Assembly: GCA_013138735.1 (NCBI GenBank)
Contig: WTCE01000044.1
Location: 1-64,000, forward strand
Direction of reading: 5' to 3'
Source of the DNA: Crocinitomix sp.
Lineage (GTDB): Bacteria; Bacteroidota; Bacteroidia; Flavobacteriales_D; Crocinitomicaceae
DNA: 64,000 nt
Notes under the pieces: generated by a model
What the model was told of the DNA's origin: nothing
Database searches by the model: none
Seen by the model: only the letters and a program-made list of their open reading frames with translations
Part shown: in pieces, positions 43,272 through 52,789 of the stretch
Position numbering within the stretch: position 1 is the stretch's first letter
Layout of the letters: each line of letters opens with the position of its first letter
Made by a program: the position numbers and the translations under genes

Positions 43272-43488
43272 TAGAATTAAGTTTGGGTTTGAGTTTATTT
43301 ATATGAACGAAAAATTAATAGTCTTATTATTTAATAGCTCTTTATCATAGTAAACAGTTTTAAGGATAAATGATAAGAAAATCATTTTGACGCACTTAAT
43401 TTAAGGAAATTTTATCTCGATAAAATATTAAACCATAAATTTTTCTTACATTCACTTAAAACCCTAAAAACCCAAAAATCAACCGCTT

Positions 43489-44898
43489 ATGGCTTGGAAA
43501 GTGAATATAACCGTTCGTGTTAAAAATGACCTATTTGTAAAAAACCCTGGAATTGATTCAGTAATAGAACCACTTGTAGGAGTGCGTGTAATTTTATCTG
43601 CATCAACAGTACAAAGTGGTGGATGGGTTCCGTGGGGATCAGGAGTTACTGACGCTAACGGCACTGTTCGAATAATTAAAAGCCCGATTGATAGCGGTAG
43701 AATTGGCTATAAAAAACCGAGAAGATTTAAATATATTGTCCAGTTTTCTAATAGTAAAGCAAAAATTGTTGATGGCGGTTTAGGCTTGCGAAAATCAACT
43801 ATTATTACTGGTGGAAAGAATGGCGACGAAGTAAACTTAACACATACGTTTGATGAAGTTGAAGATGGCAGGTGGACTGTAAACATGACCACGGGTTATA
43901 AAGACACGCGCAGCGCTCAAATGCTTGTTGGTTATACTAAAGTCAACAATTTGCTGCGTGTATGGAATGCGGGCGCAATTAGATTTCAATTGGTTTGGCC
44001 TGATGGTAAAGGCACAGCTACTTATAGCGGATGGTCTCCACCAGGTGGATTTGTGCGGATTGCGCGGAGTTGGTTTTGCGCCTATTCAGATAAAAAATGG
44101 GTCAATCCATTTAAAAACAAGAGTATCGATCCATCCGGAGATAAAAAATATGAGCGTGATTGGATTTTGAGAGAACTCACGCATGAAGCGGTGCATCAAT
44201 GGTTTTATGCACGCATATTTACCCCTGCTTGGAAAGTTCATAATACGGGTAATACACACGATTTTTTAGAGGATCCCGCTTTGGCATTTTTTCAAGCTGT
44301 TGCAGAGTTTATGGCCATTCAAATTAATGATGAATTATTCGATATTGACCCAACGCTATTTAGAAGGGTTAGAACTAGGCATAATATTTATGAAAAGTTC
44401 AAGGATGCGCGTAAAGCATCTGGAACAGCCTATTTTATGGATTCGCGAGAACTTGTTCCAATGATTGAAGGACGTGGGCGAAAGTATACAGATATTCGCG
44501 TGTGGCACAAACAGTTTTACAGAGCTGAACTAGTTGCTAATAATTATTTAAACCTCTTACTGTTGAAGGATTGGTTTAAACATGATTTTGGCGACGATTT
44601 TAAAACTGGAGATAATTATGTATCAATTAAAAGGAGTAAAACTGCTTACAACGAAACTTTAAGCCGGGTTTTATTCAGACCCAAAGACATTGCCCATGCA
44701 ATTGTGCGGTGGCGAGATCAATACCCTAAAAAAAAGATACCTGCAAGTGAAAGAGGGATTGAAGGTTTTTATAGGTATTTGGCTAGCAAACAGCGGACAT
44801 ATCGCAATAATTTTGGACGATACAAGCAGTTACTTTTAAATTTGGGCGACCCACATTACGCTGGCAAGCTTAACGGTAAAGACGCAAATAATTTATAA
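43489..44898 (+). CDS. Putative zinc metallopeptidase without signal peptide, 469 aa
   Basis: The central ELTHEAVHQWFYARIF holds a HEXXH motif (H232-E233-x-x-H236). A glutamate in AVAEFMA (E273) lies at a gluzincin-like distance. The N-terminal ~125 residues look like an Ig/transthyretin-type beta-sandwich (ITVRVKNDLFVKNPG, VGVRVILSAS, SGVTDANGTVRI). The C-terminus is basic and helical. There is no Sec signal, lipobox or T9SS sorting domain, although the sandwich domain is of a kind often found outside the cell. It stands alone between divergent and convergent genes. Activity and family are not established. Confidence 0.6.
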   Translation: MAWKVNITVRVKNDLFVKNPGIDSVIEPLVGVRVILSASTVQSGGWVPWGSGVTDANGTVRIIKSPIDSGRIGYKKPRRFKYIVQFSNSKAKIVDGGLGLRKSTIITGGKNGDEVNLTHTFDEVEDGRWTVNMTTGYKDTRSAQMLVGYTKVNNLLRVWNAGAIRFQLVWPDGKGTATYSGWSPPGGFVRIARSWFCAYSDKKWVNPFKNKSIDPSGDKKYERDWILRELTHEAVHQWFYARIFTPAWKVHNTGNTHDFLEDPALAFFQAVAEFMAIQINDELFDIDPTLFRRVRTRHNIYEKFKDARKASGTAYFMDSRELVPMIEGRGRKYTDIRVWHKQFYRAELVANNYLNLLLLKDWFKHDFGDDFKTGDNYVSIKRSKTAYNETLSRVLFRPKDIAHAIVRWRDQYPKKKIPASERGIEGFYRYLASKQRTYRNNFGRYKQLLLNLGDPHYAGKLNGKDANNL

Positions 44899-44904
44899 AC
44901 CTGC

Positions 44905-46116
44905 TTAACCCGCGGTTAGTTTTATAACAGAAACTTCAGGCCAAATCCCTAATCGACCGGGGTAACCTAGAAAGCCAAAACCGCGATTTATATACATATA
45001 CTGATCTTTGAGCTGGTATAAACCTGCCCATTTTTTATAGCGTAGTGTAATTGGGCTCCACTTATATTTACCAATTTCAAATCCCATCTGTGCACCGTGA
45101 GTATGTCCACTAAAAGTAACGTCTATGTCCTGATAAGCTTTTGTAACCTCTTCGTCCCAATGGGTTGGGTCATGCGAAAGCAATAATTTTACAGGCGCTT
45201 GGCATCCTTCATGGGCTTTAGGTAAATCTCCAACTTTGTGAAAACCTACACCCCAATTTTCAACACCAATGAGTCCTATTCGTTCGTTATTTTTTTCTAA
45301 ATAAAGATGCTCATTTAATAAAAGGCGCCAACCTAACTCCCCGTGAACAGCTTTTAGCGCGTCTAAATTTTCGGCCTTGGCTGCTTCATTCGGCCATTGT
45401 ACATAATCACCATAATCATGATTGCCCAAAATTGAAAAAACGCCTAATGGCGCTTGAATTCGAGAAAAAATTGCTTTATAGGGATCCATTTCTGTCGCAT
45501 CATCATTGACTAAATCACCTGTAAAAAAGACAACATCTGGTTTTTGATCCAAGACCAAATCAACCCCTTTATTCACTGCTTTTTTATTGTAAAAACTTCC
45601 AGAGTGAATATCCGAAATTTGAACAATCTTTAGCCCCTCAAAGGCTAGTGGTAAATTGGGCAATTGGATGGTCGTTTCTTTTACGCGATAACGATATGGC
45701 CCAATGAACATGCCCAATAAAAATAATACATTTGGAATTGCTGCCACCACCAATCCAATAGAAATAAGAAGGGATGAACGTGTTAAATCAGTAGATTGAA
45801 ATATAGCATAACCAAGTCTTCTGACATCATCTAACAATACAAATAAGTCGAAAAACAGCAGTGAAAACAAATTTATGAAAACACCTGCGAATAGGAAATT
45901 TCGGAATGATTTTGAAAGCTTGTTTCCGCCAGCAAAAATCACCACTAATGAAATGACTGAAACAGCCATAAAAAAGAAATAGACTCCATAAACCGCATTT
46001 GTTAAGCCATCAGGATAAGCTTGGACTGTGCTCTTAAATCCGAAATAAGCATAAACTTCTAACAAAGCGATTAAGCCCAAAATAATGAATGGTAATATTC
46101 TAAGACGTCCGTGCAT
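44905..46116 (-). CDS. Membrane-anchored metallophosphoesterase (YkuE/YaeI-like), copy 1, 403 aa
   Basis: The start is placed at ATG 46116 because the longer frame overlaps the upstream gene. About four N-terminal membrane helices are followed by a calcineurin-like domain: IVQISDIHSGSFYN, VVFFTGDLVNDDATE, VFSILGNHDYGDY, LLSHDPTHW, and VTFSGHTHGAQMG. All metal ligands are present. Relatives of this shape (YkuE/YaeI) act on phospholipid pyrophosphates such as UDP-diacylglucosamine, but that is not shown here. It is the downstream member of a tandem duplicated pair, 5 bases after copy 2. Confidence 0.85.
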   Translation of the reverse strand: MHGRLRILPFIILGLIALLEVYAYFGFKSTVQAYPDGLTNAVYGVYFFFMAVSVISLVVIFAGGNKLSKSFRNFLFAGVFINLFSLLFFDLFVLLDDVRRLGYAIFQSTDLTRSSLLISIGLVVAAIPNVLFLLGMFIGPYRYRVKETTIQLPNLPLAFEGLKIVQISDIHSGSFYNKKAVNKGVDLVLDQKPDVVFFTGDLVNDDATEMDPYKAIFSRIQAPLGVFSILGNHDYGDYVQWPNEAAKAENLDALKAVHGELGWRLLLNEHLYLEKNNERIGLIGVENWGVGFHKVGDLPKAHEGCQAPVKLLLSHDPTHWDEEVTKAYQDIDVTFSGHTHGAQMGFEIGKYKWSPITLRYKKWAGLYQLKDQYMYINRGFGFLGYPGRLGIWPEVSVIKLTAG

Positions 46117-46121
46117 TTGAA

Positions 46122-47369
46122 CTAAGTATTTGTTGTGGTTAATGTCATTACAGTAATCTCGGGCCAAATTCCTATTCGACCAGGGTAACCTAAAAATCCA
46201 TACCCTCTGTTTACATATAAATATTGCTGCTCTTCTTGGTATAAGCCCGCCCATTTATCATAGCGTAAACTAATTGGACTCCATTTAAATCCGCCTGTTT
46301 CAATTCCCATTTGTGCGCCATGTGTATGACCACTAAATGTGATATCAATGTCTTTGTATTCTTTTCGAACTTCTTCATCCCAATGGGTTGGGTCATGTGA
46401 AAGCAATAGTTTAACTGGAGCCTCGCATCCATAATAAGCCGCAGATAAATCACCAATTTGATGAAACCCTGCACCCCAATTCTCTACACCAATCAATGCT
46501 ATTTTGTCGGCACCACGTTCTATATAAACATGCTCATCTAATAATAAACGCCAACCTAGTTCTGCATGAATTGCTTTTATTCGATTAAAATTGGCCAGTT
46601 TAGCGGCGTCACTTTCCCAATCTCCGTAATCGCCATAATCATGGTTTCCTAAAATTGAAAAAACGCCCATTGGTGCTGAAACACGTGAAAAAACATCCAT
46701 ATAATTGGTCATTTCTTCAGCTGAATCATTGACTAAATCTCCAGTAAATAATATAACATCTGGTTTCTGCGCTAATAAAAGATCAATGCCTTTATTTACA
46801 GCTTCTTTATTATAAAAACTGCCTGTATGAATGTCTGAAATTTGTACAATTTTAAGTCCGTTAAAACTGGCTGGCAAATTTGGTAAATTGACTGTTGGTT
46901 GATGTAAGGTGTATTTATAGGGCCCGATAATCATTCCTGTTGAAAGCGTGATGACAGGAACAGCAGCTGCCAAAATACCAGATTTCAAAATAAAATCTGA
47001 TCGGCTGATTCCCTCATTAGATTCGTTTTGAACTGATTTAGTTGGTCCAATTCTTTTATAAACCCAACGTCCCAAACGGATAACATCATCCAAAACTAAA
47101 AAAACGGCAAAAACAGCTTTTACAATTAAATTGATGACAACGAATGCAAAAAAGAAATTGAAGATCCAAAAGGGTAACTTACCAGATATGGAGAGCAGTG
47201 TCAAGAAGCCAATAATTGACAATGACATTAAGGTTAAATGGGTTATTTTCAAAGTCTTTTTAAACCACAAATTATACGTGTCCCATCTTGATTTTAATGC
47301 ACGATAGGTATACCACTCGAGCAAAGCTATAAATCCAATTAAAATACTGCTGACAATTAGTAATCTCAT
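46122..47369 (-). CDS. Membrane-anchored metallophosphoesterase, copy 2, 415 aa
   Basis: This is a paralogue of the gene at 44905-46116, with near-identical motifs (IVQISDIHTGSFYN, VILFTGDLVND, VFSILGNHDYGDYGDW, LLSHDPTHWDEEV, ITFSGHTHGAQMG) and the same membrane-helix N-terminus. Divergence is highest in the membrane part. The pair is an operon with 5 bp between stop and start. The tight conservation of active-site loops argues that both are active. Confidence 0.85.
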   Translation of the reverse strand: MRLLIVSSILIGFIALLEWYTYRALKSRWDTYNLWFKKTLKITHLTLMSLSIIGFLTLLSISGKLPFWIFNFFFAFVVINLIVKAVFAVFLVLDDVIRLGRWVYKRIGPTKSVQNESNEGISRSDFILKSGILAAAVPVITLSTGMIIGPYKYTLHQPTVNLPNLPASFNGLKIVQISDIHTGSFYNKEAVNKGIDLLLAQKPDVILFTGDLVNDSAEEMTNYMDVFSRVSAPMGVFSILGNHDYGDYGDWESDAAKLANFNRIKAIHAELGWRLLLDEHVYIERGADKIALIGVENWGAGFHQIGDLSAAYYGCEAPVKLLLSHDPTHWDEEVRKEYKDIDITFSGHTHGAQMGIETGGFKWSPISLRYDKWAGLYQEEQQYLYVNRGYGFLGYPGRIGIWPEITVMTLTTTNT

Positions 47370-47650
47370 AGTTAAGTCAAATCATGCGCGTATGCTTGTT
47401 GTAACATCTAAAAACACAAAGGGTTCAACGTTCTTATAATTAGTGTTGACGAATTAACATACAATATATTTCAAGCGGAATGGTAATTTCTTCATGAAAA
47501 ATAAGTCTAAAATTACTATTGTCTTAAAATCAACAATTTAAATAATTCAATTATTGTCAAAAATTTTGAGTTTTGCTCCAAAATTGAACGCCAAAAGATG
47601 ATTTTAATCGATTAAGGTTGAGATCATTATAATATTTTCAACAAAGTGTA

Positions 47651-47680
47651 TTGAGATTAAAAAAAAAGGATGCATCTTTG
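47651..47680 (+). promoter_or_regulatory. Bacteroidota-type promoter TTG-N19-CATCTTTG
   Basis: TTG at 47651-47653 and CATCTTTG at 47673-47680 fit the flavobacterial consensus TTG-N17-23-TAnnTTTG with one mismatch, about 50 bp upstream of the acidic lipoprotein. The rest of the 358-bp gap 47370-47727 is AT-rich and I see no gene in it. Confidence 0.4.
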
Positions 47681-47727
47681 TTTATTGTAATCGTCTGGTT
47701 AGGCGATAAAAATTTTAAAAACATAAG

Positions 47728-48396
47728 ATGAAAAGAGTTTATTTAGTAGGTGTAGCTGCAACAGTTTTTTTATTAGGTTCATGTGTTGACCGTTCTTCAG
47801 ACCTTGCAGATGCGTTAGGTGACATTGATATGAGCGAAATCTTAACGGATGATGCTGGTACTGACGAAATCCATGATGCAGCAGCGGGCTTTGCAGAAGG
47901 ATTATCTTCAACAGGGCAAGGGTATTTTTCTGGTTTATTAGCAGAAGTAATTGAAGTTGACGTAAAGTTCAAAGAAGTTGAGCGCATGGATGACATGGAC
48001 GCTGAAGCTGAAAAAATTGAAGAAACGTTAGATGCTACTTTAGAAAAAATTGATGAAGCTAGAACAGCAATTGATTTATATGAAGATAAAACTTGGCCAA
48101 AAAGAGCTGAATTCCATACATTAAGTGTAGAATGGTTTGACGCTGTAGAAGATTTGGTGAATGATTATTTATTTGATCTTACAGATCAAATGTCTAGACC
48201 AGAAGAAGATTGGTCTGATGATGAGTGGACTGCTTACGAAGATTATTTAGTAGCACTTGATTCTTATTATGAAGTTGATCAACGTTGGGTAGAATTCCAA
48301 TATGTATATGCTGAAGCGAATGATTTTGAAATTGGTGGAACTATTGACGAAGAGGCAATGGTTGATGAAGCTATTTCTGAAGATGGCGTAGAGTAA
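47728..48396 (+). CDS. Acidic lipoprotein of unknown function, 222 aa
   Basis: The signal peptide ends with lipobox C19 (LGSC). The mature part is strongly acidic and helical, with a probable coiled coil (EVDVKFKEVERMDDMDAEAEK, IEETLDATLEKIDEARTAIDLYEDK) between residues ~75 and 120. The tail is very acidic. No family is recognised. A clear terminator follows. Confidence 0.65.
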   Translation: MKRVYLVGVAATVFLLGSCVDRSSDLADALGDIDMSEILTDDAGTDEIHDAAAGFAEGLSSTGQGYFSGLLAEVIEVDVKFKEVERMDDMDAEAEKIEETLDATLEKIDEARTAIDLYEDKTWPKRAEFHTLSVEWFDAVEDLVNDYLFDLTDQMSRPEEDWSDDEWTAYEDYLVALDSYYEVDQRWVEFQYVYAEANDFEIGGTIDEEAMVDEAISEDGVE

Positions 48397-48417
48397 TTCA
48401 ACTCAATAAAAACATTT

Positions 48418-48451
48418 AAAAGGTCTGTCGATAATCGCCAGGCCTTTTTTT
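48418..48451 (+). terminator. Intrinsic terminator after the acidic lipoprotein
   Basis: AAAAGGTCTG (48418-48427) pairs with CAGGCCTTTT (from 48439), with one G-U pair and an 11-nt loop, and then runs into a T tract. It lies 22 bp after the stop codon. Confidence 0.85.
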
Positions 48452-48601
48452 GTGCCCTTACCATAGATCACTCGACCTAATGCACGAATTGTTGGTTGGG
48501 ATTGTGAAATTGGCTGTGCAGTCCCGATAGATCTCAGAACGAGTCTGCTTAAAATTTAGCCCATTGAATTTGCCCCACTACTTAAATAGACATATTATGG
48601 T

Positions 48602-48622
48602 CGAAGGATTACAAATCCTTCG
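48602..48622. repeat. REP-like hairpin CGAAGGATT-ACA-AATCCTTCG
   Basis: A perfect 9-bp stem with a 3-nt loop is followed by AAGCCGTTA. An identical hairpin is at 49911-49931, and the array hairpins at 31-33 kb share the core GGrTTrCAAAyCC and the GAGC/GAAGC tail. The 48452-48794 stretch holds this element and no other recognisable feature apart from the possible 5' end of the next gene. Confidence 0.7.
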
Positions 48623-48794
48623 AAGCCGTTAATCCAAATAATGACTGAGGATTAGGTTATTGACAATTAATTAAGATCTTTATCAAATCAGCAAATCAAT
48701 AATTACAAACGAACCTCATGGGCTACGATCAAATAAAGAAAGTATTATCCTCTCATTTATAAAAACTTCAATAATAGGCTTAATAGTACTCTCC

Positions 48795-49241
48795 ATGGGC
48801 ACAGCAATGGTAATCTATAGTTTCTCCGATTCTTTCAGAGGAAGCGTCATAGGCCTTAATATATTTGGTGGATTATTTTTGCTACTTGGTTTATTCGTTT
48901 GCTACAAACTGCTGCCTACTTTAATAAAGACACTCACTGGTTCGCATCCCCTTTTGAAAGCAATTAAAAACAACCAAAGTGATTATATTCTATGGATGTT
49001 CATCAAACAAATAGATACAACTTTAGGGAATGGAGGGGCCACTGTTGGAAGCAGTAATAATATTACAATTTATAGTAAAGATGGCGATATGTTTGATTTA
49101 ATTCTCTCACGAAAAAAGTCTACGGAAGAATATATGGACTATTTGGTCAATACCTTTGATATTCCTTACAAGGGATATTCGGAAGAAACGCGGGAACAGG
49201 TGAACAATCGTGCTGGAAGAACAAAATGGAATAGGATGTAA
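48795..49241 (+). CDS. Small membrane protein, possibly 5'-frameshifted, 148 aa as read
   Basis: The ATG at 48795 lies inside the first predicted membrane helix (IIGLIVLSMGTAMVIYSF). A second helix (IGLNIFGGLFLLLGLFVCY) and a soluble domain (SDYILWMFIKQIDTTLGNG, NNITIYSKDGDMFDL) follow. The frame is open upstream to 48675 without a normal start. An ATG at 48718 opens a short frame (MGYDQIKKVLSSHL) that would join it after a single-base change near 48757. Either the gene has a frameshift there or it starts at an unusual codon. The function is unknown. Confidence 0.5.
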   Translation: MGTAMVIYSFSDSFRGSVIGLNIFGGLFLLLGLFVCYKLLPTLIKTLTGSHPLLKAIKNNQSDYILWMFIKQIDTTLGNGGATVGSSNNITIYSKDGDMFDLILSRKKSTEEYMDYLVNTFDIPYKGYSEETREQVNNRAGRTKWNRM

Positions 49242-49272
49242 ATCTATTTGTTAAACTAAATTTAAGAAGATC

Positions 49273-49845
49273 ATGATCAATACAGTTTTTAGCCTAAATA
49301 GTCAACTTTCTAAATCTATTGGGTTTGACAATGCCAATCTATATATCAGCCATTTACAGTTTTCTGAAATGGAAAACCTTCAACATGAATGTCTTAATTC
49401 CGGTAAACGTGCTTCTCCTACGATTGCGCTGAATAAAATTCAAAAACTTAGCTATACGGAAGAAGATCAGGCAGTAACTATTTCATTCGAAAAGGATTCA
49501 GGAAAGGTTAAAAGCATTTTTCTTGAAGGGTTCGATTTAAATGAGAGAGCTTCTTTTGTAGCGATATTGGCTGAGACTGCTGGAATCAATAGTAGTGCAC
49601 CCGAAAGCTCGAAGAGTTATACGGATATTTATCTCTCCATCTTTGGTACCGTATTTTTCACGTCAGGAATAGCATGGATAGCGAGTTGGCCCAGAACTGG
49701 GGTAAGATCTAGATTGGTCAAGACAATGCAGGACATTGGCCCTATGGGGGTTAGTATTGTTGGTGGAATTATTCTGCTGATTTTTTTATACAAACTGTAT
49801 AAACGCAGTAAAGAACCCACAAATCAAATTATATACGCGCGTTAA
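49273..49845 (+). CDS. Small membrane protein with N-terminal PH-like domain, 190 aa
   Basis: Residues ~1-110 are soluble and beta-rich (KIQKLSYTEEDQAVTISFEK, SGKVKSIFLEGFDLNERASFVAILAE) and resemble bacterial PH-like domains. Two membrane helices follow (~118-136 and ~155-172). The gene follows the small membrane protein at 48795 by 31 bp. The pair is bracketed by two identical REP-like hairpins. Neither gene has a recognised family; the PH-like call is weak. Confidence 0.5.
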   Translation: MINTVFSLNSQLSKSIGFDNANLYISHLQFSEMENLQHECLNSGKRASPTIALNKIQKLSYTEEDQAVTISFEKDSGKVKSIFLEGFDLNERASFVAILAETAGINSSAPESSKSYTDIYLSIFGTVFFTSGIAWIASWPRTGVRSRLVKTMQDIGPMGVSIVGGIILLIFLYKLYKRSKEPTNQIIYAR

Positions 49846-49910
49846 ACTTAGTTTTAATAGTGTATGGCATAACGCGAATAGACGCTCGAAATACTGAATT
49901 ACATTCTTGT

Positions 49911-49931
49911 CGAAGGATTACAAATCCTTCG
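49911..49931. repeat. REP-like hairpin, identical to the one at 48602
   Basis: It has the same CGAAGGATT-ACA-AATCCTTCG stem-loop, followed by AAGCCATTA, in the same orientation as the first copy. The two copies bracket a 1.3-kb segment with two orphan membrane-protein genes. It lies 27 bp before the stop of polA. Confidence 0.7.
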
Positions 49932-49957
49932 AAGCCATTAGCACACTCAATAAACCA

Positions 49958-52768
49958 CTAATGCGCCGCCAACCAATTGTCTGCAAACTTATAATCAATA
50001 TCTAATGGAACGACTAAACTTACTGCAGACTCCATTTCTCTTTTCACAATTTCTTCCATTTGTTTTTCTTCTCCTTTTAGGATATCAAAAACCAATTCAT
50101 CATGAACCTGTAGCAACATTTTAGATTGCACTTGTTCTTTCTTCATCACTTTGTGAATGTTAATCATGGCAATTTTAATAACATCTGCTGCTGAACCTTG
50201 AATAGGCGCATTAACCGCATTTCTTTCGGCAAAAGCCCGAACAATTGCATTGGCAGACTGAATGTCTTTTAAGTAGCGTCTTCGTTTCATTATCGTTTCT
50301 ACGTATCCATGATCTCGCGCAAAATCCACTTGATCGCTCATGAAGGATTTCATTTTAGTATACTGCTCAAAATAGCTATCAATTAACCCCTTGGCTTCTT
50401 TTCTTGAAATTCCTAAATTTTGCGAAAGCCCGAATGCTGATTGACCGTAGATGATTCCAAAATTCACCGCTTTTGCAGAACTACGTTGGTCTCTTGTTAC
50501 GTCCTCAATATTATCCACATGGAATACCTTGGCAGCTGTTGCCGCGTGAATATCTAAGCCATCTTTAAAGGCTTTGATCATATTCTCATCTTGACTCAAT
50601 GCGGCAATTATTCTTAATTCGATTTGAGAATAATCTGCCGCAAGCAAGGTATGGTTTTCATCTCTCGCCAAAAATGCTTTTCTTATTTCTCGCCCTTTTT
50701 CTGTACGAATTGGAATGTTTTGCAAATTGGGATTAAGAGAGCTTAATCGACCTGTGGCTGCAACCGTCTGCCAATAACTCGTGTGAATTCTACCTGTAGT
50801 TTCATTCACCAATAAAGGCAAACTGTCTACATAAGTACTTTTTAATTTTTTGAGGGAACGATAATTCAGAATTAGCGGAATAATTTCATGCTTATGTTCC
50901 AATTTTGAAAGTACTTCTTCTCCTGTTTTATATTGGCCCGTCTTCGTTTTCTTGGCTTTAGGATCAATTTGCATGTGATCAAACAATACCTCACCTAATT
51001 GCTTAGGCGAATCTAAATTGAATTCTTCCACTCCTGCCAATCCTTTTATCTCTTTCTCCAATCGAATTAAATCAACTTCCAATTCTTTAGAAAAAGCCGC
51101 CAAACCTGGAACATCTAAATTAATGCCTTCTACTTCCATATCCTTCAGCACTCTTGCCAAAGGCATTTCCATATCGTAAAAAAGCGCTTTCAAATGGGGC
51201 TTCTCTATCTCAGGTTGAAAAATTTGTTTTAATTGCCAGGTAATATCTGAATCTTCACAAGCATAATCCGTTATTTGAGCGGGCTCAAGATCCGCCATAT
51301 TTCCTTGATTTTTACCTTTTTTACCAATCAACGTTTCAATTGAAATTGGGAGGTAATTCAAATACAATTCTGACAAATAATCCATTCCATGTTTTCCTTC
51401 AGGAGTAATCAAGTAATGAGCAATCATTGTGTCAAAAAGCGGCCCTAAAACCTGCACATCATATTTTTCAATAATCTTTAAATCATATTTAATATTATGT
51501 GCAATTTTTTCGATTGCTTCATTTTCAAAAAACGCACGGAACGCTTGAACCGTTGTAGCTCTTTCATCCGCAGCGCAAGAAACATAATACCCCGTTCCTG
51601 TTTTGAATGTAAATGACATTCCTACAATCTCAGCAGTCATTGCATCTATCCCTGTAGTTTCGGTGTCAAAACAAACTGATTTTTCTTTTAGCAAAGCATT
51701 TAACAGTTCTTTTCGCTTCGTTTCCGTATCAACCAATTCGTATGTAGGTTTCGTATCTGCAATGGATTTAACAGTTGTTTCTGCAGCCGCAACTTCTACT
51801 GCTTGTGATTCAATTGCAGGACCACCGAACAAATCTAACTGCCCTTCTGAAGGTTGTGAAAGTTGAGCGGTTGGAATAACAATCTCCTCGCCCAAAACTC
51901 TCTTCGCCATGGTTTTGAATTCCAATTCCGTAAAAATGGCTCTAATTTTATCTGAATCTGGCTCTTCCATTACCAGACTCGCTTCATCAAATTTTACATC
52001 AACGAAAAGATCAATCGTTGCTAACCTTTTTGAATCTCGTCCTTGTTGCGCAAATTCAATTACATTTTCTTTTTGTTTTCCTTTTAATTGATCTGCATTT
52101 TCAATAATTCCTTCAACCGATCCATATAGACCCAATAGTTTTTTAGCTGCCACTGGTCCAATTCCTGGAATCCCCGGAATATTGTCTGCACTATCTCCAC
52201 ACAAACCTAAAAAGTCAATCACTTGTTCAGGATTTTCTATGCCAAAGTTTTCTTTCACTTCGGGCACCCCCCAAATCTCCACCGGCTTTTTACCGCGACT
52301 TGGCTTATACATGAAGATGTTTTCGGAAACCAATTGCGCAAAATCTTTATCGGGCGTCATCATATACGTAGTAAAGCCTACTTTCTCTGCCTGCTTTGCA
52401 ATCGTCCCAATTATATCATCCGCCTCATCACCAGGGCTAATTAAAATTGGAATATTAAATGCCCGCACAATTTCCTTAATCGGTTCAATCATGCTAGCAA
52501 TATCCTCTGGCATTGCTTCACGGTGCGCCTTATAATCCTTAAATTCTTCTGCCCGTTTAGTTTTGCCAGGTGAATCAAAAACAACTGATAAATGCGTTGG
52601 CTTTTCTTTTCGAATCAAATCCAATAAAGCATTTGTAAATCCAAAAGCAGCAGAAGTATTTTGCCCCTTGCTATTCACTCTCGGATTTTTAATAAATGCG
52701 TAATACGCTCTATAAATTAAAGCAAAGGCATCTAATAGAAATAGTTTTTTATCGTGTTGTGGCGTCAT
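49958..52768 (-). CDS. polA: DNA polymerase I, 936 aa
   Basis: All three activities appear intact. The N-terminal 5'-3' nuclease is at residues ~1-290 (LFLLDAFALIYRAYYA, SPGDEADDIIG, GDSADNIPGIPGIGPVAAKKLL). The 3'-5' proofreading domain starts with CFDTETTGIDA. The polymerase has motif A LLAADYSQIELRIIAAL, motif B RSSAKAVNFGIIYGQS and motif C QVHDELVFD. A low-complexity linker (PSEGQLDLFGGP) joins the first two domains. The length is normal. It fills gaps and removes primers during replication and repair. Confidence 0.97.
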   Translation of the reverse strand: MTPQHDKKLFLLDAFALIYRAYYAFIKNPRVNSKGQNTSAAFGFTNALLDLIRKEKPTHLSVVFDSPGKTKRAEEFKDYKAHREAMPEDIASMIEPIKEIVRAFNIPILISPGDEADDIIGTIAKQAEKVGFTTYMMTPDKDFAQLVSENIFMYKPSRGKKPVEIWGVPEVKENFGIENPEQVIDFLGLCGDSADNIPGIPGIGPVAAKKLLGLYGSVEGIIENADQLKGKQKENVIEFAQQGRDSKRLATIDLFVDVKFDEASLVMEEPDSDKIRAIFTELEFKTMAKRVLGEEIVIPTAQLSQPSEGQLDLFGGPAIESQAVEVAAAETTVKSIADTKPTYELVDTETKRKELLNALLKEKSVCFDTETTGIDAMTAEIVGMSFTFKTGTGYYVSCAADERATTVQAFRAFFENEAIEKIAHNIKYDLKIIEKYDVQVLGPLFDTMIAHYLITPEGKHGMDYLSELYLNYLPISIETLIGKKGKNQGNMADLEPAQITDYACEDSDITWQLKQIFQPEIEKPHLKALFYDMEMPLARVLKDMEVEGINLDVPGLAAFSKELEVDLIRLEKEIKGLAGVEEFNLDSPKQLGEVLFDHMQIDPKAKKTKTGQYKTGEEVLSKLEHKHEIIPLILNYRSLKKLKSTYVDSLPLLVNETTGRIHTSYWQTVAATGRLSSLNPNLQNIPIRTEKGREIRKAFLARDENHTLLAADYSQIELRIIAALSQDENMIKAFKDGLDIHAATAAKVFHVDNIEDVTRDQRSSAKAVNFGIIYGQSAFGLSQNLGISRKEAKGLIDSYFEQYTKMKSFMSDQVDFARDHGYVETIMKRRRYLKDIQSANAIVRAFAERNAVNAPIQGSAADVIKIAMINIHKVMKKEQVQSKMLLQVHDELVFDILKGEEKQMEEIVKREMESAVSLVVPLDIDYKFADNWLAAH

Positions 52769-52789
52769 CTTATCAAGTGTAATGTTGTG

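Noticed and set aside
46117-46254. Longer N-terminus for the downstream phosphoesterase
   Set aside because: It overlaps the 3' end of the upstream copy in another frame and gives a non-native basic leader; ATG 46116 puts a normal membrane helix at the start.
49958-52768. Loss of proofreading in DNA polymerase I
   Set aside because: The DTETTG exonuclease motif is present, so there is no sign of loss.
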